Below are positions 1 to 5,266 of a stretch of 5,266 nucleotides of DNA, piece after piece. The notes under the pieces are model-generated. The model saw only the letters and a program-made list of their open reading frames with translations. It was not told where the DNA came from and searched no databases. Location of the stretch: NCBI GenBank assembly GCA_029288115.1, contig JARFPV010000262.1, positions 1 through 5,266 on the forward strand, read 5' to 3'. The number at the start of each line of letters is the position of its first letter. The first letter of the stretch is position 1. This DNA is from Akkermansiaceae bacterium. GTDB taxonomy: Bacteria > Verrucomicrobiota > Verrucomicrobiia > Verrucomicrobiales > Akkermansiaceae. Made by a program: the position numbers and the translations under genes.

Positions 1-173
1 GCAATGATGCCGGCAACGGCGAGAGGTACGAGTACCGGTTGTAGATAGCCGAGTATCTGACCGGTGAGCCAAATCAATCCGACAATAAGGGCGCCGATCA
101 CAAGAATGGCGAGTCCGGTGAGGGCTCGCCAGAGAGTGCGGCGCTGAAACTGGCTGGGGTAGCGTGGTGTCAC
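1..173 (-). CDS. AI-2E family (PerM-like) membrane transporter, N-terminal fragment
   Basis: This is a partial gene: only the first 57 codons lie in the window and the rest runs off the left edge. The reading begins VTPRYPSQFQRR, followed by a long hydrophobic helix at about residues 18-36 (LTGLAILVIGALIVGLIWL). After it comes LQPVLVPLAVAGII at about residues 44-57. A first helix followed by an LxPxxxPLxxAxxxA segment is the typical opening of the AI-2E/PerM/YdiK family, whose members are polytopic inner-membrane proteins of about 350 aa. Members have been linked to autoinducer-2 or ion/proton export, and the substrate here is unknown. The start is a GTG at 173-171. An in-frame stop (TAG) lies upstream near 231, with no ATG, GTG or TTG in between. 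A GGAG sits about 20 bases upstream, too far to be a good ribosome site, so the exact start is uncertain. It lies 100 bases downstream of the YiiX-like gene on the same strand and could belong to the same transcript. The family call rests on one helix plus a short motif. Confidence 0.7.
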   Translation of the reverse strand, partial: MTPRYPSQFQRRTLWRALTGLAILVIGALIVGLIWLTGQILGYLQPVLVPLAVAGII

Positions 174-273
174 AGACGTAGAAACTAACGATTCTCCGGA
201 AAAATGCGATGGTAAAATCGGGCGGAAATTCTACTCGCCTAGGCCATTGACAATTTGCTTCTGAAATCAGTGG
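174..273 (-). other. Intergenic spacer between the YiiX-like gene and the PerM-like gene
   Basis: This 100-base gap lies between two genes of the same strand. I see no hairpin followed by a T-run, so there is no visible terminator for the YiiX-like gene and read-through is possible. On the minus strand there is a TTGTCA (253-248) with a TAGAAT (233-228) 14 bases further on. The hexamers are fair but the spacing is short for a sigma-70 promoter, so I do not call one. The 8-base palindrome GCCTAGGC at 237-244 lies between them and is probably chance. Confidence 0.4.
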
Positions 274-951
274 CTACTGTTTCTTTTTCGGAACCTCTAC
301 CAGCAATGTCGATTCGGCAAGATCAGAGGGAGCCACGGCGACCTCATTTAACGGCAGGGCATTGGTCGAGCCGTAGCGTGCCTTGACCAGCCGTTGCACC
401 GTGGGGTGTTTCAGGTTGTAGGAACTGAACGCGCGAGGTTTGCACAACTCAATGCCGACGGCATTTTTGTAAACCTTCCAGACCAGCTCGGAGCAGTAGA
501 TCCTGTCGTCTGACCATCTGAACTGGCCGTCGTAGTCTTTCCCCAGCACAGAGTTACAGTACTGCTCTGCTTTGCTGACGGCATCGGCATTGATCTGTTT
601 GTCCGCCTCCTTGAGGCGCATGGCATAGAAGGACTTGGGACTGCGTGCGATAAATCGGGACAGTGGCGTTACTTTCACGGGTTGAACCGCCTCGATAACC
701 ATGGGTTTCCCATCACGGAAAAAGACCATGCCCACGTGTGTCCAACGTGAGTCGGTAGCGGCTTTGATGGCTATTCCTTGATTGCTGTTAGTTTCTTGAA
801 AGACAATGTCGCCGTTACGAAGTTCGTAGGGGTTGTACGTGCGGACTTTCTGGTAGTGGGCGTAGCCCACGGACATGACGATGAGAGCGGCGAGGAACGT
901 CAGGGAAGTAATCCATTTTTTTGCATTCATACTCCGCACCCTAGCATACAT
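274..951 (-). CDS. yiiX: YiiX-like permuted papain-fold (NlpC/P60-type) cysteine hydrolase, exported or membrane-anchored
   Basis: The protein (225 aa from the first ATG) aligns from memory along nearly its whole length with E. coli YiiX: GDIVFQ at 47-52, THVGMV at 71-76, VIEAVQPVKVTPL at 85-97, LGKDYDGQFRWSDDR at 136-150, and YCSELVWKVY at 152-161. The order His72, Glu87, then Cys153 is the circularly permuted catalytic arrangement of the YaeF/YiiX (DUF830, MEROPS C92) group, and all three residues are present. The group is predicted to hydrolyse amide or ester bonds in the envelope (peptidoglycan or lipid acyl groups); the natural substrate is not known. A hydrophobic segment at about 14-30 is a signal peptide or anchor. 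Possible cleavage after Ala31 is uncertain. Two starts compete: ATG at 951 (weak GAG, 6 bases upstream) and ATG at 930 (Met8, AGGGTG/GGAG upstream). The second gives the cleaner n-region MNAKKW, so I consider it at least as likely, yielding 218 aa. The gene follows the phospholipase D gene by 15 bases (36 if the 930 start is used) and is probably co-transcribed with it. Confidence 0.9.
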   Translation of the reverse strand: MYARVRSMNAKKWITSLTFLAALIVMSVGYAHYQKVRTYNPYELRNGDIVFQETNSNQGIAIKAATDSRWTHVGMVFFRDGKPMVIEAVQPVKVTPLSRFIARSPKSFYAMRLKEADKQINADAVSKAEQYCNSVLGKDYDGQFRWSDDRIYCSELVWKVYKNAVGIELCKPRAFSSYNLKHPTVQRLVKARYGSTNALPLNEVAVAPSDLAESTLLVEVPKKKQ

Positions 952-966
952 TCGTAGCTCGCAAAA

Positions 967-2256
967 TTAAAGATGAGGGAAAAGCATCATGGCCGCAGTA
1001 CGTGACGGTAGGGTGAGGGGATTCCAGCGCGATGGTGAACTGGTGATGCGGTGGCTCTTTTTCTTGTCTTCTTCGATGATGCGAAGTTGTTCGCGGGCGA
1101 AGGCTCGGCTGATCACGTTCAAGTTCTGTTCATCATTCAGATAGAGTGAGCGCGGATCCATGTTTGCGGAGCCGACGGAAGAGAAAACGCCATCGATGAC
1201 AAGCACCTTGCAGTGCATCATGGTGGGTTTGTATTCGTAAATATGCACCCCGGCATTCAGTAATCGACGGTATTGATAACGCGACAAGTAGCGCAGTATC
1301 CAGGCGTCATTGTGCCCAGAGGGAACAATGATTTCCACATGCACCCCACGTCTGCGGGCATCCAGTATGGCTTGCAGCATTGGCCGATCTAACAATACAT
1401 ACGAATTTTCAATCACGATGCTTTTTCGCGCGGCGGCAAACGCTTGGCGGTAAAAATGCGGGATGGTGAACTGTTTTTCGATGGGCGCGGAATTGAACGC
1501 TTGCGCGACCATATTCCCTCTGTTCCTGAGGGGTGGGTAGTAAGCGGTGCCCGTCAGAGCGGTTCCTCCGAGCTTGCGCCAGTTGTCTTCAAAGGCGTGC
1601 TGAAGCTGTGCAACCACTGGGCCAGTCACCCGGTAGTGGTTCTCGCGCCATTGATTCGGGTTCTGGGCATTTCCCTGCCATGCGTCAGCTATACCGCAGC
1701 CTCCGGTGAATCCTACCTTGCCATCGACGACCATGATTTTTCTGTGGTCACGGGTGTTGAGCTGCCCAAGTTTCAACAGCGACCAGCGGTTATAAAATCG
1801 CAAATCGACTCCACTCTTTTGCATTGCTGCGATGTTTCTTTTTCCCATTTTGGCACTGCCGATAAGGTCGAGAATCATGTGTACTTTGACTCCTGCTTTG
1901 GCGCGTTCGCAGATCGCCTGGGTAAATTCGTGTGCAGCATTGCCATTCACGAAGGCGTAGGTCTCGAAGGTGATTGTTCTTTTTGCCTCCCTAATGGACT
2001 TAAGCATCGGCGGGTAGAACCCGTCGCCATTGACGAGAGATTCGATATGGTTTCCTCCTGTCCAGGCGACACCCGTGGTCTTGCTGATTGCTGGCTTAAA
2101 TGCTGATGTCCCAATAGCCGCTGTGCGATCTATCGGTTGGTTTCTTGCAATTTGAATACCAGATGAACACGCGGTAAGAGCAAGACCGATGAAGGTCGCG
2201 AGTGCTATTAGCAAGTGGTGATTACGGGATGAACCAAGCATTGGGAAAGGCAGCAT
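967..2256 (-). CDS. Phospholipase D / cardiolipin synthase-like lipoprotein with two HKD motifs
   Basis: This 429 aa protein of the phospholipase D superfamily has two complete catalytic motifs. HKD1 is HRKIMVVD (His171, Lys173, Asp178), followed by GKVGFTGG. HKD2 is HCKVLVID (His348, Lys350, Asp355), followed by VGSANMDPRS and NDEQN (Glu376). The spacing and the WRENHYRVTGPVVAQLQHAFEDNW stretch (203-226) resemble ClsB-type cardiolipin synthases, which join two phospholipids by transphosphatidylation. Hydrolysis of phosphodiesters is an alternative activity. The N-terminus has a positively charged or histidine patch, a hydrophobic core at about 14-28, and the lipobox LTAC (Leu27 to Cys30) followed by Ser. 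The protein is therefore predicted to be lipidated at Cys30 and exported, without the two N-terminal membrane helices of ClsA. The start at 2256 has an AGG 8 bases upstream; Met6 (2241) has no ribosome site. It is the first gene of the leftward group and is divergent from uvrA. I am sure of the superfamily but not of the substrate. Confidence 0.92.
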   Translation of the reverse strand: MLPFPMLGSSRNHHLLIALATFIGLALTACSSGIQIARNQPIDRTAAIGTSAFKPAISKTTGVAWTGGNHIESLVNGDGFYPPMLKSIREAKRTITFETYAFVNGNAAHEFTQAICERAKAGVKVHMILDLIGSAKMGKRNIAAMQKSGVDLRFYNRWSLLKLGQLNTRDHRKIMVVDGKVGFTGGCGIADAWQGNAQNPNQWRENHYRVTGPVVAQLQHAFEDNWRKLGGTALTGTAYYPPLRNRGNMVAQAFNSAPIEKQFTIPHFYRQAFAAARKSIVIENSYVLLDRPMLQAILDARRRGVHVEIIVPSGHNDAWILRYLSRYQYRRLLNAGVHIYEYKPTMMHCKVLVIDGVFSSVGSANMDPRSLYLNDEQNLNVISRAFAREQLRIIEEDKKKSHRITSSPSRWNPLTLPSRTAAMMLFPHL

Positions 2257-2357
2257 GATATCGGCCTAAGCACAGTTGACAAGCCAGACACGTGATAATC
2301 CTGTGATTAACAAAATCATCATTGGAAATACCCGTGTCGATACGCTAGACAAGTTGC
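2257..2357. promoter_or_regulatory. Divergent intergenic region between the phospholipase D-like gene and uvrA
   Basis: These 101 bases must hold the promoters of both divergent genes. Towards uvrA there is an exact TTGACA at 2276-2281. The best -10-like hexamers nearby are GATAAT (2294-2299, 12-base spacer) and TAATCC (2296-2301, 14-base spacer), both closer than ideal, so the promoter is only a candidate. I found no E. coli-type LexA box (CTGT-N8-ACAG) and no Gram-positive GAAC-N4-GTTC box, so SOS control of uvrA is not visible. The uvrA start itself lacks a recognisable Shine-Dalgarno. I found no convincing sigma-70 pair on the minus strand. Confidence 0.5.
2293..2312. repeat. Imperfect inverted repeat, operator-like
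   Basis: The arms TGATAATC (2293-2300) and GATTAACA (2305-2312) are reverse complements at 7 of 8 positions around the 4-base centre CTGT. The dyad starts 12 bases after the TTGACA at 2276-2281, where the -10 region of a uvrA promoter would lie. It is about 37 bases upstream of the phospholipase D start on the other strand. That placement suits a repressor or activator site serving either gene. The arms are AT-rich and short, so chance occurrence is a real possibility. Confidence 0.3.
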
Positions 2358-5192
2358 GTGGACGCTATTGTCATCAAAGGAGCCCGGCAACATAACCTGC
2401 GCGGCATCAATGTGGATATTCCGCGTGGCAAGCTAGTTGTCATCACCGGGCCGAGTGGTAGCGGTAAGTCGTCGCTGGCATTCCACACACTTTATGCCGA
2501 GGGCCAGAGGCGGTATGTCGAAAGCCTCAGCGCCTACGCACGCCAGTTTCTCGATCAGCTCGACAAGCCAGACGTGGATTCGATCGAGGGTCTTAGCCCT
2601 GCCATTGCAATCGAGCAGCGAACCGGAGGAATGAATCCACGCTCGACAATTGCCACCTCGACGGAAATTTACGATTATCTACGGATTCTTTATGCCGCGA
2701 TTGGTGTCCCCCATGATCCCAAAACAGGTGAGCGGCTGGAAAAGATGACATCGGCAGACATCATCGATGCGCTTTCGAATAAGCCCGAAAAAACCAAGGT
2801 GGTGCTGCTCGCCCCTGTCCCACGTGAAGAGGCCAGTGATGTGACTGTTTTATTGGAAAATCTCCAGCGTCAGGGCTTTGTCCGAATACGTGTAAATGGC
2901 ACCATGCTCGAGCTCGATGAGGCTGCCGGCCAGTGGCCTAAACGGGTGAAAAATATCGAGATTGTCGTGGATCGGCTCGTGATAAGGGATGGTGCAATGA
3001 GCCGACTTGCGGACTCCGTGGAAACTACACTCAGGATTTGTGGGAGCCATGCCCTGGCGCTCGTCATGGAACCTGAATCGGACGACTGGCAGGAGATCTC
3101 GTTCCAGACCAGTTATCGCAATCCAGCCACTGGATTTGAGCTTCCTGAGCTCACGCCAAAGCATTTTTCATTTAATTCAAGCCACGGAGCATGTCCCCAT
3201 TGCCACGGGCTTGGAACAGAGATGTCATGCGACCCGGATTTGTTAGTCCCTGACGTCACCAAGTCGATCAATAAGGGCGCCATACTGATCTGGAAAAGCA
3301 ACAAACGGAAAACGAGCTGGCAGGGGAAAAAAATCGAAGCCCTTGCCAAGGAGATGGGTCAGGACACGAACGCTCCGTTTTCCTCCATGTCAGAGGGGTT
3401 CAAACACGCACTGTTCTATGGCACCGGAGATAAGGAAATCGAGGTGATTTGGGAAAAGGATGGGTTTCAGCGTCCATTCACCAAAGCATTTGAGGGGCTG
3501 TGCCGAACCGTGGAAAGGTTTTCTCGAGAAAGCAAAAGTAATGCAGTGCGCGCAAGTATGAGCCGCTTCATGACCTCGCGCCAGTGTCCTGTTTGCGAGG
3601 GGCGCAGGCTCAAGCCTTCGATCCTTGCTGTGACGATGGATCATCCGTCCGAAGAGCCACTAGGGATTGATCGATTTTGTGCATTACCCGTCGAAGACGC
3701 TCTCAAGTGGTTGGGGGAGATACAGCTGCCTAAAGGTCGGGCCGAAGCCCTGAAGGGAGTGCTGGGCGAGATCTTGCGGCGATTGAAATTTCTCGATGAC
3801 GTTGGGCTTTCCTATCTCACCCTCGACCGCGCAAGCAACACGCTCTCAGGTGGTGAGGCGCAGCGTATCCGACTCGCCACTCAGATTGGTGCAGGGCTCT
3901 CGGGAGTGATCTATGTGCTCGATGAACCAAGCATCGGCCTGCACGCCGCTGATAATGCCAGGCTGATCCGGGCCCTGGTAAGATTGCGTGACCTTGGGAA
4001 TACTGTGGTCGTGGTTGAGCATGATGAGGAAACGATACGGGCAGCAGACTGGTTGATAGACATTGGTCCGGGGGCCGGTAGCCATGGAGGTGCTCTGTTA
4101 GCCGAAGGGAAGCCAGATGAGGTAATCCTGAGTGCCAAGTCAGTCACTGGAAAATGGCTCGCTGGGAAACATCCTCTGAATCAACCTAACAAACATCTGT
4201 CACCATCCGGTGAGATTATCATCCGTAATGCGCGTGAGCATAACCTGCAGGGAATTGATGTTAACATTCCACTCGGGCTGATGGTAACGGTAACGGGTCC
4301 CAGCGGCAGTGGGAAATCCACCCTTATTGATAAAATTCTGCGCCGCGCACTTGCCCGTCATTTTCACCGGGCCACTAGCCAACCGGGTAAACATGATGGA
4401 ATCGAGGGGATTGAGCAGCTTGATAAAGTCGTAGTGGTCGACCAGAAGCCGATCGGTCGCAGCCCACGGTCCAACCCCGCCACCTACACCGGAGCTCTCG
4501 ATTTAATCCGCACGCTCTTTGCCAAGCTTCCACTTGCCCGGCAACGTGGCTACAATGGAGGGAGGTTTAGCTTCAACGTCAAGGGAGGGCGGTGCGAAAA
4601 ATGCCAGGGAGATGGAGCCATTCGAATTGATATGCATTTCCTGAACGACGCATACATCACCTGTGATTCATGCGGAGGGAAACGCTACAATCGCGAAACT
4701 CTGGAGGTGACTTACAAAGGCAAAAATATTTCCGAAGTGCTGGAGATGACTGCCGAAGAAGCTGCCGGGTTTTTTGAAAACGTACCCAAATTGAGCCGGA
4801 TACTTACCGCGCTCTGTGACGTTGGGTTGGGATATATTCATTTAGGTCAGCCCGCCAACACTCTCTCGGGTGGTGAAGCACAGCGGGTAAAACTCGCCGA
4901 CGAACTTTCCCGTCCAAACACCGGTCATTGTCTTTACCTGTTGGACGAGCCAACGACAGGATTGCACTTTGAAGACATCCGTGTGCTGCTCGATGTGCTC
5001 TACAAACTTCGAGATGCCGGAAACTCGCTGGTAGTCGTTGAGCACAATCTCGATGTGATCCGCGCTTCGGACTGGGTTATCGATCTCGGTCCCGGAGGTG
5101 GTAAACATGGCGGCCAAATCGTAGCCACTGGCAGACCCGATGTGATAGCATCAAACCCAGCGAGTCTCACAGGTTCTTGGCTAGTTGATTGA
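2358..5192 (+). CDS. uvrA: UvrABC system protein A (excinuclease ABC subunit A)
   Basis: This complete 944 aa UvrA is close to the E. coli length of 940. It acts in the cytoplasm as a dimer that detects bulky DNA lesions and loads UvrB in nucleotide excision repair. The first ATPase has Walker [10 protein letters not shown] (31-39), signature [11 protein letters not shown] (496-506), Walker [10 protein letters not shown] (517-525) and H-loop His555. The second has Walker [10 protein letters not shown] (647-655), signature [11 protein letters not shown] (836-846), Walker [10 protein letters not shown] (859-867) and His896. The UvrB-binding region lies at roughly 118-255 and the insertion domain at roughly 290-400, by collinearity with known structures. 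The C-terminal zinc finger is intact (Cys746, Cys749, Cys769, Cys772). In the N-terminal half, the pairs Cys279/Cys282 and Cys410/Cys413 remain, but their expected partner pairs read DPKTG (120-124) and NPATG (255-259). His43 replaces the usual Asp in AFDT. The GTG start fits the family N-terminus (MDxIxIKGARxHNL). An in-frame TAG at 2346-2348 blocks any longer start, and no clear ribosome site is present. Confidence 0.98.
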   Translation: MDAIVIKGARQHNLRGINVDIPRGKLVVITGPSGSGKSSLAFHTLYAEGQRRYVESLSAYARQFLDQLDKPDVDSIEGLSPAIAIEQRTGGMNPRSTIATSTEIYDYLRILYAAIGVPHDPKTGERLEKMTSADIIDALSNKPEKTKVVLLAPVPREEASDVTVLLENLQRQGFVRIRVNGTMLELDEAAGQWPKRVKNIEIVVDRLVIRDGAMSRLADSVETTLRICGSHALALVMEPESDDWQEISFQTSYRNPATGFELPELTPKHFSFNSSHGACPHCHGLGTEMSCDPDLLVPDVTKSINKGAILIWKSNKRKTSWQGKKIEALAKEMGQDTNAPFSSMSEGFKHALFYGTGDKEIEVIWEKDGFQRPFTKAFEGLCRTVERFSRESKSNAVRASMSRFMTSRQCPVCEGRRLKPSILAVTMDHPSEEPLGIDRFCALPVEDALKWLGEIQLPKGRAEALKGVLGEILRRLKFLDDVGLSYLTLDRASNTLSGGEAQRIRLATQIGAGLSGVIYVLDEPSIGLHAADNARLIRALVRLRDLGNTVVVVEHDEETIRAADWLIDIGPGAGSHGGALLAEGKPDEVILSAKSVTGKWLAGKHPLNQPNKHLSPSGEIIIRNAREHNLQGIDVNIPLGLMVTVTGPSGSGKSTLIDKILRRALARHFHRATSQPGKHDGIEGIEQLDKVVVVDQKPIGRSPRSNPATYTGALDLIRTLFAKLPLARQRGYNGGRFSFNVKGGRCEKCQGDGAIRIDMHFLNDAYITCDSCGGKRYNRETLEVTYKGKNISEVLEMTAEEAAGFFENVPKLSRILTALCDVGLGYIHLGQPANTLSGGEAQRVKLADELSRPNTGHCLYLLDEPTTGLHFEDIRVLLDVLYKLRDAGNSLVVVEHNLDVIRASDWVIDLGPGGGKHGGQIVATGRPDVIASNPASLTGSWLVD

Positions 5193-5260
5193 TCTGGACA
5201 GCAGCGTGAGGAACCTTATTTTCAACATCTATGGACAATGATTTTTCAGGGAGACCACCT
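5193..5260 (+). promoter_or_regulatory. Leader of the next gene, with Shine-Dalgarno AGGGAG
   Basis: This is the gap after uvrA. AGGGAG at 5248-5253 lies 7 bases before the ATG at 5261, which is ideal ribosome-site spacing and the best Shine-Dalgarno in the window. I see no terminator hairpin with a T-run after the uvrA stop, only a 3-bp AGG/CCT stem before TTATTTT, so read-through from uvrA is possible. Confidence 0.45.
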
Positions 5261-5266
5261 ATGGAC
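5261..5266 (+). CDS. Start of an unidentified downstream gene (first two codons only)
   Basis: An ATG GAC opens here with AGGGAG 7 bases upstream, and the window ends. An in-frame ATG 30 bases earlier (5231) would give MDNDFSGRPPMD, but its nearest AGGA is about 18 bases upstream, so the 5261 start is favoured. An in-frame TGA at 5207-5209 bounds the frame on the left. The product cannot be recognised from so few residues. The gene is on the same strand as uvrA and could be co-transcribed with it. Confidence 0.4.

Noticed and set aside
237..244. Palindrome GCCTAGGC between the YiiX-like and PerM-like genes
   Set aside because: Eight bases with no loop, T-run or repeat copy nearby; it is not a terminator and is short enough to be chance.
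1444..2106. A 220-codon plus-strand open frame antisense to the phospholipase D gene
   Set aside because: It is wholly inside a gene with two intact catalytic motifs, its translation resembles no family I know, and its cysteine- and serine-rich composition is typical of a reverse-strand shadow.
2289..2294. CACGTG palindrome in the divergent region
   Set aside because: A six-base palindrome is expected by chance, and I see no second copy spaced as an operator.
2257..2357. SOS (LexA) box upstream of uvrA
   Set aside because: Neither CTGT-N8-ACAG nor GAAC-N4-GTTC is present on either strand. A CTGT occurs at 2301 but has no matching partner.
2850..5117. Several minus-strand and alternate-frame open stretches of 64-104 codons within uvrA
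   Set aside because: All overlap fully conserved UvrA sequence, have no ribosome sites of note and show no recognisable motifs.
5193..5225. Possible terminator after uvrA (AGG-AA-CCT followed by TTATTTT)
   Set aside because: The stem is only three base pairs, too weak for intrinsic termination.

Overview
The window carries a short stretch of chromosome from what is probably a Gram-negative bacterium. A lipobox-bearing phospholipase D, a YiiX-type envelope hydrolase and UvrA are all ordinary bacterial genes. The UvrA sequence style (GPSGSGKS in both Walker A motifs, [13 protein letters not shown], and xPxTG where many UvrAs have a CPxC or CPxH zinc ligand pair) makes me think of Verrucomicrobiota or a relative in the PVC/Bacteroidota direction. 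That placement is from memory of the family and is not proven here.

Layout: three genes on the minus strand read leftwards from a divergent intergenic region at about 2257-2357. They are a two-HKD phospholipase D/cardiolipin synthase-like lipoprotein (967-2256), a YiiX-like permuted papain-fold cysteine hydrolase (274-951), and, 100 bases further on, the first 57 codons of an AI-2E/PerM-type membrane transporter that runs off the left edge (1-173). On the plus strand, uvrA (2358-5192, 944 aa, complete, GTG start) fills the right half. The beginning of another plus-strand gene, with a good Shine-Dalgarno, lies at the extreme right edge.

How they work together: the phospholipase D and YiiX-like genes are separated by only 15-36 bases and are very probably co-transcribed. 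Both products look exported, so I infer a small envelope or lipid-remodelling operon. UvrA is the damage sensor of nucleotide excision repair and has no obvious functional link to the divergent genes. I see no mobile element, CRISPR, tRNA, rRNA or convincing rho-independent terminator. Most of the window is ordinary housekeeping sequence. The points worth a second look are the altered zinc-ligand pairs in the N-terminal half of UvrA, the lipoprotein PLD/YiiX pairing, and an operator-like dyad in the divergent promoter region. I do not see evidence for an undescribed system.
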